Assembly (NCBI RefSeq): GCF_030145145.1 | Contig: NZ_JAQYWD010000004.1 | Location: forward strand, 1 to 64,000 | DNA length: 64,000 bases | From: Desulfobacula sp. | GTDB taxonomy: Bacteria; Desulfobacterota; Desulfobacteria; Desulfobacterales; Desulfobacteraceae | Reading direction: 5' to 3' | Part shown: positions 19,501-26,535 of the stretch, piece by piece | How positions within the stretch are numbered: the first letter of the stretch is position 1 | Layout of the letters: the number at the start of each line of letters is the position of its first letter | The notes under the pieces: model-generated | What the model was told of the DNA's origin: nothing | Seen by the model: only the letters and a program-made list of their open reading frames with translations | Database searches by the model: none | Made by a program: the position numbers and the translations under genes

Positions 19501-19554
19501 GCCATGAGCCAGGCAAATGCCAGTGCTCAGGCCGTATTGAGCCTGCTCCAGTAA
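13519..19554 (+). CDS. fliC: Giant flagellin FliC with repeat-built central domain
   Basis: 2011 aa, against about 280-500 for common flagellins. Residues 1-175 are a normal D0/D1 half (MALRINTNVAALNAHRNM, LSSGLRINKAADDAAGMSIA). Residues about 176-330 hold a Flagellin-IN-like unit (INGVGIGQVAV). From about residue 360 to 1890 the chain is built of Gly/Ser/Thr/Ala-rich repeats of several families (see repeat entries). The last 100 residues are the normal D1/D0 end (ANLGSIQNQLSSTISNI, ESSIRDVDFAEESSNF, ending VLSLLQ). I see no cysteine. Both terminal halves are intact and the frame is uninterrupted over 6 kb. It has a strong GGAGGA site, a sigma-28 promoter and a terminator, so it should be the expressed filament protein. 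The Ser/Thr density offers many sites for the Maf/nonulosonate system next door. Confidence 0.95.
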   Translation: MALRINTNVAALNAHRNMIKNDNALSSSLERLSSGLRINKAADDAAGMSIADSLRSQSMGLGQAIKNANDGINIVQTADAALEESINIINTVKTKSIQAAQDGQTTESRAAIQADIDKLMQELDTIAKTTSFNNQKLLSGAFTNKQFQTGAYTGETTNITIGSAEANKIGHVTTSQLTLKNGEAGTVDLSIFSNVQNQTYNVESVEVAFDNSSQHSMSAVADAINRMSDTLGVFATAQVSSTSDLNIQGGSTSKGFSINGVGIGQVAVQTNDADGALVNAINSKSSSHGVMAAVDTQGKLTLSSFDGRTIKVETGGAETEAVLRNSDMTTVGHVSLIQYGASEITVNNVGGGDAVALATDLETDGNTTTTMASTMAAGSTLAENSTLAAGWTTNQTLGGDAFNNSTITTTQDSSFAAGSVIVTGSTLGANSDITGSVQIQSTNTTTGQSTIAKGSILQGGTEIGAGTILGGTFLLNDSKTTKTAATSLLKESSTLTAGSIIGNGSTLGVEVTVAKTSKTDAQSVVVADSTLAAGSLIASNSVVGGTVNLRTTTSQTNSSSLLKTGSSIANGSTIGAKAVLGADFTLAADATTTISNSLIKTDSILGSGSTIGAETVLGGRVVLNADVDTTLTDSFIKTGSDIAAGSILGAGTIVGGDFLLARTSETDATTAESFLADGSKIAAGTVLKAGTELADGQYVSTTSGMASGILTKDYTTDTFTVLSNGGIKSLAMGSSLASGSTLAQGSYLGANAITGASVTLTEDMTMKAGSTLKADSALETDSYFSKAIVNKWGNVISAGKVLTGNITLNENSSYTTIDSSLISGSTLGSGSVIGQGSSFAETAITLESTTNATYTTSTLTASSSLGAGTTLGATTEMNGDMTVTATAGVTAGTLTGTTLVASGSTLGAGITLTSGTTLGSGTVLGSGTTLGAGTNLASGATLGADTALGSGTTLGTTTALGSGTTLGALTVLGSGTTLGTTTVLGSGTTMGDTTALGSGTTLGAGTVLGSGTTVGAATVLGSGTIIGSGSVLGSGTSLGAGTTLVATMTLGSGTVLGSGTNLGAGTTVGSGTTLGVGTTLGSGTVLGSGSVLGAGTLIGSGTVFNAAVVTSGDETLAGTATGTIGDNSELLAGSWLNSGAVIGNGEQFTISGTTGSAQVSGDGATTLRALAAALGTIGNDAVYRLTADTTLSSGNITGLAAGAILVSGSTLESGSTLSENNINLQTALTLDNNQSLTLKGGGALIASGAELRGDDSAIGSGALLAGAATTIGSGALLAGANAIIGSGAVIHGADLTLIANATLTLVGDSTIGTGATLSNGTTLGTGATLHGAGATIGSGAVLHGAGATIASGATLHGAGAIIGSGATLGGAGATIASGAVLHGAGATIGSGATLGGANAVIGSGATLAGAGATLGSDAVLTLVGDSVLGAGGATLHGAAMDVAGTTTLAGTTALASGTVLGSGSSISAAVTLATLSALGSSMDLAAGTALVSGSILGSGSTFGGDYTLNASAITPTTGTTTLAAGSMLTAGSILIADSTFGAAITDQTGGANYATTLTDDMTLRAGSKLMDGTKLTNGSYLDSKIVVSGTNAIIDDMTLQAGSRLTAGSSLANGSFFDADITSSGTSTMTDNMTLATDSRLASGSTLTTGSRVEADLTLTETTGSLEKNMTMNAGSLLASGSTLRAGSSFDAKLTLASASNLTLTQGMTLETGSKLINNSTLEAGSKVAAEVQIKNDLTMEKAGTIATNSTLKVSDNFSVAAGSTIGGGVTLDKNVAVTADFNIAKDSVIADNSVLTDGSTIGGTMTLANDETVDDTTDLLMKAGSSLAAGSMIAQNTYLTNDVTGSDGTVYTVGSILQADITTKGSTAITNDMTLQNGSMLAKGSTLAANNENTTFADAVAGEGVINRLSDLNVLTQEGAQTAISIADAALKSLDQNRANLGSIQNQLSSTISNISTTRTNVQSAESSIRDVDFAEESSNFTKMQVLQQAGTFAMSQANASAQAVLSLLQ
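14866..15600 (+). repeat. About 37-residue repeats in the flagellin insert
   Basis: Six to seven imperfect units of 36-39 residues (about 111 bp). Each follows the plan K-[TE]-[GDS]-S-x-[IL]-x2-GS-x-IG-x4-[VL]-GG-x-[FV]-x-L, then a Thr/Asp/Ser-rich stretch. Unit starts are seen at KESSTL, ADSTLA, KTGSSIA, KTDSILG, KTGSDIA and ADGSKIA. Units are diverged at DNA level, so this block looks older than the hexapeptide array. Confidence 0.75.
16234..16827 (+). repeat. 33 tandem hexapeptides (left-handed beta-helix type)
   Basis: Residues 906-1103 read as 33 unbroken six-residue units without insertion, mostly LGSGTT, LGAGTV or LGSGTV. They fit the [LIV]-G-x2-[STAV]-x hexapeptide rule of left-handed parallel beta-helices. 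Three units make one coil, so this would be 11 coils. At DNA level 14 bases, ctgggttccggtac, recur about nine times identically, showing recent 18-bp and 36-bp duplication. Confidence 0.9.
17482..17754 (+). repeat. Seven tandem 13-residue repeats in the flagellin insert
   Basis: Seven exact 39-bp units, residues 1322-1412, of the form [TIV]-[IL]-[GA]-[ST]-G-A-[TV]-L-[HGA]-G-A-[GN]-A. Three more units of the same period lie at 17287-17403. The 13-residue period differs from the hexapeptide array, so this is a second, independently amplified block. Units are highly similar at DNA level (ttgcatggcgcaggagcga recurs). Confidence 0.85.
18194..18740 (+). repeat. About 36-residue 'MTL..GS' repeats in the flagellin insert
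   Basis: Five imperfect units of 36-38 residues. Each starts with [DNG]-M-T-[LM]-x2-[GD]-S-[KRL]-L and continues with x-GS-x-L-x2-GS, then a D/E-A pair (DMTLRAGSKL, DMTLQAGSRL, NMTLATDSRL, NMTMNAGSLL, GMTLETGSKL). Shorter related units flank it on both sides. Confidence 0.7.
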
Positions 19555-19600
19555 GGGATGGCATCATCTTTTAACCCATAAAGGCCTCGGCCTTGAATCG

Positions 19601-19634
19601 AAAAGCCCTGGAAAATTTTTCCAGGGCTTTTTTT
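19601..19634 (+). terminator. Rho-independent terminator of fliC
   Basis: AAAAGCCCTGGAAA (19601-19614) pairs with TTTCCAGGGCTTTT (19618-19631) across a 3-base loop and continues in T. It lies 47 bases past the fliC stop. Confidence 0.9.
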
Positions 19635-19635
19635 C

Positions 19636-19663
19636 TTGAGTTTTCTATGGCATGATCCGATAA
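19636..19663 (+). promoter_or_regulatory. Sigma-28 promoter of fliD
   Basis: TTGAGTTT (19636-19643) matches the -35 box in 6 of 8 positions. TCCGATAA (19656-19663) matches the -10 in 7 of 8. The spacer is 12 rather than 11 bases. It follows the fliC terminator directly, so fliD-fliS-fliT-flaG can be transcribed separately. Confidence 0.65.
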
Positions 19664-19702
19664 GTAGAATATTAAAGCATACGCCTTAAGGGAGTCACTA
19701 TC

Positions 19703-21394
19703 ATGGCAACAGGATCAATTTCAAGCTTGGGACTGGGTTCGGGACTGGAACTTCAAAGCATACTGGACCAGCTCAAAGATGTTGAAACCGCCCCCATCAG
19801 GGCTCAGGAAACCCAGAAAGAAACCCTTCAAAAAACCATCACGGCTTTTAACAGCGTGAATGCCCGGCTGTTTTCAATGAAATCCCATGCCCTGTCCCTG
19901 TCCCTGGAATCCGATTTTTTAAAGAACAAAATAACCGTGTCCGATGAAGATGTCGTGACCGGCAGGGTGGATGACGGCATTTCCGAATCTGCCACCCGCA
20001 TTGACGTCACCCAGAAGGCCAGGGCAAATTCCTGGCAGTCCCCGGGGGTTGCCAGCAAGAGTGCCATGATATACCCGGCACCCGGCATTGCCATTGCCGG
20101 AGCTGATGTTGGTATTACAGACCAGCCGGATACCATGACCATAAAATATGGTGCGGAAGGCGCGCAGAAAGACATTCATATCAGCCTTGGTATTGACATG
20201 AGCCTCAATGAGATGGCAGATGCGGTCAATGCCTCGGCGAACAACCGGGATACAGCCGGTAACCAGCTGGTGACCGCATCCGTGGAAAAAAACTCAGACG
20301 GATTGTATTATATCCGGCTTAAGGCAACAAACGGGGGCAATACTGCGGACTCCCAGATCAGCATATCCGGATTTGAGTATGTAAAAAGCGATGCCACCAT
20401 TGCCATTGCCAAAGCCAGCGACACCACCCAGTCCGCCTACATCAGCATTGCGCCAGGTACCACCTACCAGGCGGCCGCAGATGCCATTAACGGGGCATCG
20501 GACAACCCGGGAGTGATGGCCGCCATCATTGATGACGGCAGCGCAGAGACCCCTTACAAACTGATCCTCACTGCCACATCCACCGGGGAGGACAACCGGA
20601 TCTCCATCCAGAACCTGCCCATGACAGAGGTCACCGGCCAGAACGGCGACTCGCTGAATGCCGCCTTGACCGTCAACGGCATTACCTTTCAGCGTCAATC
20701 CAATGACGGTATTGATGATATCCTCACCGGGGCCACCCTGACCCTGAAAAAAACCGGGGAGGCCACCATCAGTGTCCAGAATGATATGGACAGTGTAAAA
20801 CAACACATCCTTGACCTTGTTGAAGAATTTAATGCGCTGGTCGGAGAGATAAAGGGAACAACCCCGGAAACGGTTACGGAAACAGCGGAGGCGGAAACCG
20901 AGGCCCCCCTCAAAGACGTGTATGCGGCCAAAAAAACCATTGCCGACCTGTACACCCTTATCGGGTCCACCATTTCGACAGGGGGGGACTATTCAAGCCT
21001 GTATGACCTGGGCATGACCATTGACCGGGACGGCATCATCCACATGGATGAAACCGAACTGGACCAGGCCATTGCCGCTGATCCGGAAGGGGTTAAAACG
21101 CTGTTCCTGGGCCAGGCGGACGATGACATAAAAGGCCTGGGGGATACGATCAATGACGGTATTACCAATATGATCAGTATTTCCGGAAGTGTCACCACGC
21201 AAATCGATGCAGCAGAACAGAAAATGGAACGGCTGGACAAGGATATTGCCACCGCCACTGAGCGGTTGACCAAACGATATGCAATCATGACCTCTGAATT
21301 TGCGCGACTGGATTCCTATATCAACCAGCTCAATAATGAGGCCGCACTGTTAACCTCCATCATTGATTCTTTCAACGATGCAAAGAATACCTAA
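19703..21394 (+). CDS. fliD: Flagellar filament cap protein FliD (HAP2)
   Basis: 563 aa, an ordinary to slightly long FliD. The N terminus SISSLGLGSGLELQSILDQL is diagnostic, followed by the TAPIRAQETQKETLQKTITA coiled segment. The centre contains Flagellin-IN-like units (LNAALTVNGITFQRQSNDG). The C terminus holds a long coiled coil (about residues 490-550). FliD caps the growing filament and folds incoming flagellin. It stays ordinary in size although its substrate is several times larger than usual. GGGAG lies upstream of the ATG. Confidence 0.95.
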   Translation: MATGSISSLGLGSGLELQSILDQLKDVETAPIRAQETQKETLQKTITAFNSVNARLFSMKSHALSLSLESDFLKNKITVSDEDVVTGRVDDGISESATRIDVTQKARANSWQSPGVASKSAMIYPAPGIAIAGADVGITDQPDTMTIKYGAEGAQKDIHISLGIDMSLNEMADAVNASANNRDTAGNQLVTASVEKNSDGLYYIRLKATNGGNTADSQISISGFEYVKSDATIAIAKASDTTQSAYISIAPGTTYQAAADAINGASDNPGVMAAIIDDGSAETPYKLILTATSTGEDNRISIQNLPMTEVTGQNGDSLNAALTVNGITFQRQSNDGIDDILTGATLTLKKTGEATISVQNDMDSVKQHILDLVEEFNALVGEIKGTTPETVTETAEAETEAPLKDVYAAKKTIADLYTLIGSTISTGGDYSSLYDLGMTIDRDGIIHMDETELDQAIAADPEGVKTLFLGQADDDIKGLGDTINDGITNMISISGSVTTQIDAAEQKMERLDKDIATATERLTKRYAIMTSEFARLDSYINQLNNEAALLTSIIDSFNDAKNT

Positions 21395-21463
21395 AGTAGA
21401 CAACGGAACCGGTCGATAGATGTACACATACATTCATATACAAACAATTTCCAGGAGGTGGTA

Positions 21464-21946
21464 ATGGCACTGGCGGCGCAACTCAATTCATACCTGAACA
21501 CGCATTATGACGGGATGTCACCGGAACAACTGATCCTGATGCTGTTCAAGGGGGCCCAGGAGCGGCTCAAGCTGGTCAAACAGGGGATTGAAGAAAAAAA
21601 CATTCAAAAACGCGGGGAAAATTTGAGCAAGGTCATTGCCATCATTTCCGAACTGAACCGGTCGGTTGACCCGACAATGAAGGATGATAGCACCCTTTTT
21701 TTACGGGGGCTTTACACGGAAATGTTAACCCAGCTGCCCATGGTATCCCTCAACAACGATATCCAGATCATTACGCGAACCGAATTGTATATCTCAAAAT
21801 TACGGGACATCTGGGAAACCGATGTCATGGGAAAAGGCCGGCGCACACCGGCTCCAACCAGACCCAAACCCATGGCGATCAGCAGTTCCGGCAATGGGTA
21901 TGCCCAGGGAAATGCCCCTTCCAGACTGGGATCCATATCGGTGTAA
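21464..21946 (+). CDS. fliS: Flagellin export chaperone FliS
   Basis: 160 aa from the ATG at 21464, with AGGAGGT at 21453-21459 upstream; a GTG two codons earlier would overlap this ribosome binding site. The N-terminal YLNTHYDGMSPEQLILMLFK region is typical of FliS, which binds the flagellin C terminus and delivers it to FlhA. The tail from about residue 128 is longer than in most FliS and is Pro/Gly/Ser rich. It is the second gene of the fliD operon. Confidence 0.93.
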   Translation: MALAAQLNSYLNTHYDGMSPEQLILMLFKGAQERLKLVKQGIEEKNIQKRGENLSKVIAIISELNRSVDPTMKDDSTLFLRGLYTEMLTQLPMVSLNNDIQIITRTELYISKLRDIWETDVMGKGRRTPAPTRPKPMAISSSGNGYAQGNAPSRLGSISV

Positions 21947-21948
21947 CC

Positions 21949-22350
21949 ATGACCATGGAATACAAGCATATCACCCGGGTGATCGACAATCTGGACCATC
22001 TCCAGGCACGTCATATCGATTCTTTTGACCATGACCTCTTACCGGACCTGGAGACGCAATGCCGGGAACGGCATCTGGCCATTGAACAGCTTGAAACAGA
22101 CATCCATATCCTGACCGGGAAAGCGAAACTGGATCAGACAGAAGAATCCAATGAAACCCTCGTTTTTTTGATGACCCGGATATCGGGTCTGTTAAAACAA
22201 AACAGGGTATTGGAAAAAAAGGTCCGAACCCATAAAGACGGCATTGAGAACAGTTTAAAAACCCTGGCAACCGGCAAAAAAATCATCCACTCATACGGAT
22301 CACCGGCAATGACAGCAAACCATCCCAGAGTAATCAGCCATACAGAATAA
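21949..22350 (+). CDS. FliT-like flagellar chaperone
   Basis: 133 aa, mostly helical and charged. It starts 3 bases after the fliS stop; an ATG two codons further in (21955) is also possible. Its position behind fliD-fliS and its all-helical composition (LDHLQARHIDSF, LEKKVRTHKDGIENSLKTL) fit a FliT/FlgN-type chaperone for FliD or other axial proteins. Sequence similarity to classical FliT is weak by eye, so the name rests mainly on position. Confidence 0.6.
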   Translation: MTMEYKHITRVIDNLDHLQARHIDSFDHDLLPDLETQCRERHLAIEQLETDIHILTGKAKLDQTEESNETLVFLMTRISGLLKQNRVLEKKVRTHKDGIENSLKTLATGKKIIHSYGSPAMTANHPRVISHTE

Positions 22351-22363
22351 TAAGGAGGGTATC

Positions 22364-22717
22364 ATGGATACCACCAATATCAGCAAATCATCTGACACCT
22401 TTATTGCTTCCCCGACAACCGTCAAAAGCGTGTCCGAACCGGAAAAACGGCAGGCGAGTCAGGCAGCCCTGGAATCCGGAAAAGACACCCAGGTTGAAAA
22501 AACCAGGGAAATGACCGAAGCCTTGAACGACATCATGGGGGACATGGGAACGAACCTGGGTTTTTCCATCCGGGAAGACCTGGACAACCAGGTAATTGTA
22601 GAGGTAAAAAACCGGCGAACAGATGAATTGATCCGGCAGATCCCATCGGAAGAACTGCTGAATATAATGGAGAAAATGGAAGAATTGTCCGGCTTGATCT
22701 TTGATCGACGAATTTGA
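22364..22717 (+). CDS. flaG: FlaG family protein
   Basis: 117 aa. The last 60 residues show the FlaG domain: GFSIREDLDNQVIVEVKN, then DELIRQIPSEELLNIMEKM and a hydrophobic end. The first half is a low-complexity linker. FlaG influences filament length in several bacteria; how is not settled. An AGGAGGG site lies before the ATG. It is the last gene of the fliD operon and converges on fliW. Confidence 0.88.
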   Translation: MDTTNISKSSDTFIASPTTVKSVSEPEKRQASQAALESGKDTQVEKTREMTEALNDIMGDMGTNLGFSIREDLDNQVIVEVKNRRTDELIRQIPSEELLNIMEKMEELSGLIFDRRI

Positions 22718-22731
22718 TCAACGGATCTGGC

Positions 22732-22756
22732 GGGAGGGTTTAAAGCAGCCCCTCCC
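22732..22756. terminator. Terminator between flaG and fliW
   Basis: GGGAGGG (22732-22738) pairs with CCCTCCC (22750-22756) across an 11-base loop and is followed by TTTA on the plus strand. It sits between two convergent genes, directly next to the fliW stop, and could serve both. Confidence 0.5.
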
Positions 22757-22757
22757 T

Positions 22758-23192
22758 TTACCCAAGGACATTGTGCTGATGGGAATATGAACTGTCTGAC
22801 ATAACAACCTGTACCGCCTCGTTATTTTTAGAATTGATGATCAACGGTCCCATAAGATTGGCCGTTATCTTCTGTTCTTCCTTTCCATTGGAAATATTCA
22901 CTACTACATAAATCAGAAAATCCGACACCTGGGTATCCTTCCATCCCCGGGTGACACTAAATTCATTCAGTCCATTGACCTTATAATCGGGCTTAAAGAG
23001 CAGCGGATTCATGATCACCAGCGCCAGATCCGGCTCTGTAATGGACTGAAACCAGCTGAACGGGGCGATCTTTTCATCTTCAAGCAGCACAAACCGGTCA
23101 AAGCCGGCAAATCCCGGCAGGCCTTCGGGCATGGTAATAATTTTTGTCTCGTCAATTTCAATCTTACCAAATTTTCTGGTCTCAATTTTCAC
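22758..23192 (-). CDS. fliW: Flagellar assembly factor FliW
   Basis: 144 aa, full length. Family motifs are TRKFGKIEI, IITMPEGLPGFAGFDRFVLL, PFSWFQSITEPDLALVIMNP and NLMGPLIINS. FliW binds CsrA allosterically and is titrated by free flagellin, coupling flagellin translation to export. The ATG is 7 bases from the csrA stop, so the pair is co-translated. It is the last gene of the flgN-flgK-flgL-csrA-fliW operon. Confidence 0.95.
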   Translation of the reverse strand: MKIETRKFGKIEIDETKIITMPEGLPGFAGFDRFVLLEDEKIAPFSWFQSITEPDLALVIMNPLLFKPDYKVNGLNEFSVTRGWKDTQVSDFLIYVVVNISNGKEEQKITANLMGPLIINSKNNEAVQVVMSDSSYSHQHNVLG

Positions 23193-23198
23193 GGTTTT

Positions 23199-23441
23199 TC
23201 ACTCCTTGGGAAATTTATGTTTAACAAAAGCCGCTGCCTGGGCAATATCGGACACCTCTTTTACAACAGACTCAATATTCTTATTTTTCACCTGCTCAAG
23301 CAGCTCCATCCTCAGGATGGTCACTTCTCTGGGAGCATCAATACCGATCTTGACACTTCCTGATTCGATTTCAAGAATGCTGATGTAAACATGATCACCA
23401 ATCTTTACTTTCTCTCCTAATTTTCGAGTCAAAACAAGCAT
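23199..23441 (-). CDS. csrA: Carbon storage regulator CsrA
   Basis: 80 aa. The N terminus MLVLTRKLGEKVKIGDHVYI and the IGIDAPREVTILRMEL segment are diagnostic. The RNA-binding residues of strands 1 and 5 (TRK and the IDAPRE-V-I-R region) are present. The C-terminal extension after residue 47 is longer than the E. coli form, as usual in FliW-regulated CsrA, where FliW binds. Its likely local target is the fliC leader at 13408-13514. Confidence 0.95.
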   Translation of the reverse strand: MLVLTRKLGEKVKIGDHVYISILEIESGSVKIGIDAPREVTILRMELLEQVKNKNIESVVKEVSDIAQAAAFVKHKFPKE

Positions 23442-23452
23442 TGTCTATCCTT

Positions 23453-26400
23453 TTATAAATAATCCAGCAGGCTTAAGCTCATTACCTTTGCCGTTGAACT
23501 CATGGCGGCCTCATAGGCGGTTTGTAAATTCTGAAGGGCCATAATGGATTCCACCAGATCGGCATCCTCGATGGTGGATTTTCGTTGCATGAGGCTCAGG
23601 CCCATCTGGGTAGTGATGGTTTGCCTGACCTCGAGATGATTGTATTTCATCCCCGTATCCACAATTCTGGATGTCATATTATCATAATGGGTTCCCAGCC
23701 GCCCCAGTGTTCTTTCTATCCCATCCCTGTCATTATCCGCCAGATACGTTTTTAAATCAATCAACGTATCAAAAATTCCCCAGCTCACCGTATCGGTCCC
23801 GGACAGGGGCGTTTTGATATCATCGGATGTGCCGTCAAATCCCAGGAGGGCTCCGATACCCAATCCGGTCCCCCCCTGATCCGTGGGTGCATTCTCACCC
23901 GATTGCCACAGCAGACGGAATTCTTCCAGCCGGGTCCCGGCTTCTTTAATGGTAAATCGCTGGGTGTGGTCATCCCAGGATACGGCATAATCTATATCAT
24001 TTCCCTTGTTATGGGATTCCTGCTCCAGGGCCTGTTCAATTTCCCGGGCCAGGTCAGGATACGTGGTATAGGTGCCGGGTTCAATTAACGCCGTAAGCGT
24101 GTCAACGATTTTCCCCTTGCTGCCCTGGACCGTCTCCTGGAAATCAAGTGTATTGTTTGTTTCGTCAATATTCAGCTGAATCACGGTTTGATCGGATTCG
24201 GCAAACGCCATGACATCGTCCCGGGCCGGGTCAAACCCCAGCAGCTGAGCCGCATTGCTGTCTGAATGATTACCGGTCTTCCACAATAGGCTGAACGAGG
24301 ACAGGTCCTGGTCACTTCCCTTGATCAAAAATTTCCCCGTGTCAAAATCATAGCCCACATCATAGGCAATCTGAAGGGGGGATGCCGCTCTCAAGGCGGT
24401 CTGGATTTCCTGGGCCACCGCATCCAGGTTGGTGTAGTCGCCCTTGGGAATCTCAATGCTGACCGGGTCGGACATGAGGCCGGCACTGCTCGTTTCCTGG
24501 AAATCAATCCAGTTGTTGTCACTGCCAAAGGTCATCAGCACGGGCCGCGTGTCGCTGGTATGGGTGGTATCGCCGGTGGCGGCCAGGTCAAATCCCAGGG
24601 TCTGTTTTATGGAATCCACATCACTGTCTGCAAAAAGCCGCAATTCATTCAGCGCCCCCGGCGCACTCTGGATGGTCAGTTCGGAAACAGCGTTGTCATA
24701 GGCCACGGTATACCCCACCCCATTGGCGGAAACCGCAGCCATGGCAGTTTCAACAGTATTCAACAAATCGGTCATGCTGGTATAGGTGCCATGGGAGATA
24801 AAGGCCCTCAGGGTCCCACTGGAGACCCCGGCATTGTTCACCTCTTCAAAATCCAGGATGTCGTTTGTTTCATCAATGGTAATGGCACACTGAACCGGGG
24901 TATTATCAGTCCCGGGATAGGTTAATTCATCATCCGTTTGATAGTACCCCAGGGTGGACCCGATACTGGCATTGCTGTGGGTACCGCTTTTCCAGAGCAG
25001 ATCCAGTTCATCCAGAGAGGACCCATCCTCCCGGATATTGAACCGGCTGGTTTCGGGATCATAGGAAACCGCATAGTCCACGGTGTTAACACTTTGCTCG
25101 GCCATTCGGGTTTGGATTTCCAGACACAGGGCATCCATATCCGTATAATTGCCGGCGGTAATGACCGCGGTCAGTTCCGCACTGGTGCCGCCACCCATGG
25201 GGGAGAGGGGACTTTTCTCTATAAAATCAATGGTATCGTTCACACCGCTGACAATGGTTAGATCTGTGATAGCCGTTGCCGGAACCTCAGACACCGGAAG
25301 GGTGTACAGGCTGTTCACCCCTGAAAAACCCATCTCGTGGCCGATACTGTGATCCCCTTTTTCAAGCATAATCTCAAAGGCAACATATGCCCCTTCAACC
25401 GCTGCCGGTTGTCCCAGTTTCACGCTGATATCCGGCGCGCCGGATTCAGTCAGTTCCAGGGCAAACCCGTGGGCGGTTCCCGGTATTTTAGCCGGGATAA
25501 TATAGCCGGGATTGTTCTCAACCCGCCAGTTTTCATAACCGTCCCAGACAAAGCGCAGGGGCCCGGTCTGTTCCGTGGTCTCCAGGGTCAATGCCGAAGA
25601 ATTCAGGACCTGGATATCCAGATTATCAGGATCAATGCCGTTGCCCACGGTCATCTGATCCAGATGGGCATCCTTGCCATCCTCCCACAGAAAAGTGGTC
25701 TGGATAAATCCCGGATACCTGCCGTCTGTCTGCAGGGTATATTTTTTTTGGTCGGCATCAAAGGCCACCTGATAATTGACCTGGTATCCCGATGTTTCAG
25801 AGGCGCTGTTCAAGACGTTCTCAACCGCCTGTTCCAGGGTTTTAGCCGTATACACCCCATCCGGAACAACCGCTGTCAGCCTTTTTTCAAAGGCACTTCC
25901 CCGGCCGATGTCTTCTTGAAACACAAGGGTATTGTTCGAGGCATTAATCTGGATCGTTTGATCCCAGAACGTTTCTTCACCGTCCCTGCCAACAGCCACC
26001 CCCACATTTTTATCCGTCCGGATTTCAAAGGGTGTATGATTGCCGTTATACACCACCTGTTCCGGCTGTCCATCCTTGTCATAAGCAAACGGAATAATAT
26101 TTGAATCCGTACCCCCAAAAACATAATTCCCGTTCACCCTGGTATTGCCCAGGGTGACCATCTGCTCAATAACGCCGTTGATCCGTTCAATGGCATTGGC
26201 ACGTTCATCAGCGGTGGTGGAATCGTTGGCCAGGCGGGTCACCTCTGTTTTGACCTCAAGCATTAAATTATGAATACTGTCAAGGGCTGTTTCCCCCGTG
26301 TCCAGCCATGACTGACCCATGGCCACATTCTGCTCGATCTGTTCAAGATTGCCCATGGTATCTTTCAATGTCAATACCTGATTGAATCCCACGGGGTCAT

Positions 26401-26521
26401 CGGAAATCTCAATGATCCTTTTCTGGGTGCTGACCACCTCGTTGGCATCTTTTAACCCACTGCTCAGGTTACCCAGCAGGTAGGTGGATGTGGTATAGGT
26501 TGTAATGGTGGGAACCCTCAT
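23453..26521 (-). CDS. flgL: Hook-filament junction protein FlgL (HAP3), oversized
   Basis: 1022 aa, against about 300-450 usually. Residues 1-165 are the normal N half (RVPTITTYTTSTYLLGNL, ISDDPVGFNQVLTLKD, TRVNGNYVFGGT). Residues about 925-1022 are the normal C half (RLGTHYDNMTSRIVDTGM, DADLVESIMALQNLQTAYEA). Between them lie at least five diverged copies of a module of about 110 residues (separate entry). FlgL is the outer of the two junction zones and contacts the filament, so its growth probably matches the giant FliC. It is co-transcribed after flgK with a 14-base gap. Confidence 0.93.
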   Translation of the reverse strand: MRVPTITTYTTSTYLLGNLSSGLKDANEVVSTQKRIIEISDDPVGFNQVLTLKDTMGNLEQIEQNVAMGQSWLDTGETALDSIHNLMLEVKTEVTRLANDSTTADERANAIERINGVIEQMVTLGNTRVNGNYVFGGTDSNIIPFAYDKDGQPEQVVYNGNHTPFEIRTDKNVGVAVGRDGEETFWDQTIQINASNNTLVFQEDIGRGSAFEKRLTAVVPDGVYTAKTLEQAVENVLNSASETSGYQVNYQVAFDADQKKYTLQTDGRYPGFIQTTFLWEDGKDAHLDQMTVGNGIDPDNLDIQVLNSSALTLETTEQTGPLRFVWDGYENWRVENNPGYIIPAKIPGTAHGFALELTESGAPDISVKLGQPAAVEGAYVAFEIMLEKGDHSIGHEMGFSGVNSLYTLPVSEVPATAITDLTIVSGVNDTIDFIEKSPLSPMGGGTSAELTAVITAGNYTDMDALCLEIQTRMAEQSVNTVDYAVSYDPETSRFNIREDGSSLDELDLLWKSGTHSNASIGSTLGYYQTDDELTYPGTDNTPVQCAITIDETNDILDFEEVNNAGVSSGTLRAFISHGTYTSMTDLLNTVETAMAAVSANGVGYTVAYDNAVSELTIQSAPGALNELRLFADSDVDSIKQTLGFDLAATGDTTHTSDTRPVLMTFGSDNNWIDFQETSSAGLMSDPVSIEIPKGDYTNLDAVAQEIQTALRAASPLQIAYDVGYDFDTGKFLIKGSDQDLSSFSLLWKTGNHSDSNAAQLLGFDPARDDVMAFAESDQTVIQLNIDETNNTLDFQETVQGSKGKIVDTLTALIEPGTYTTYPDLAREIEQALEQESHNKGNDIDYAVSWDDHTQRFTIKEAGTRLEEFRLLWQSGENAPTDQGGTGLGIGALLGFDGTSDDIKTPLSGTDTVSWGIFDTLIDLKTYLADNDRDGIERTLGRLGTHYDNMTSRIVDTGMKYNHLEVRQTITTQMGLSLMQRKSTIEDADLVESIMALQNLQTAYEAAMSSTAKVMSLSLLDYL
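23828..25954 (-). repeat. Five tandem modules of about 110 residues in FlgL
   Basis: Modules begin near residues 190, 422, 545, 662 and 780. Each opens with a strand like LNIDETNNTLDFQE, then GTYT-x4-L-x2-EI-x2-A (a helix after a T-Y-T/D-Y-T turn), then YAVSYD-x-T-x-RF-x-I, then a LxELxLLWKSG-like segment and LGF. Residues 290-420 lie between the first and second module and are a different fold. Copies share the plan but have low identity, so the expansion is not recent. Confidence 0.75.
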
Positions 26522-26535
26522 GGTTGTCTCTCCTG

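Noticed and set aside
25337-26104. 255-aa plus-strand frame opposite flgL
   Set aside because: Shadow of flgL; the minus-strand product has clear FlgL ends and repeats.
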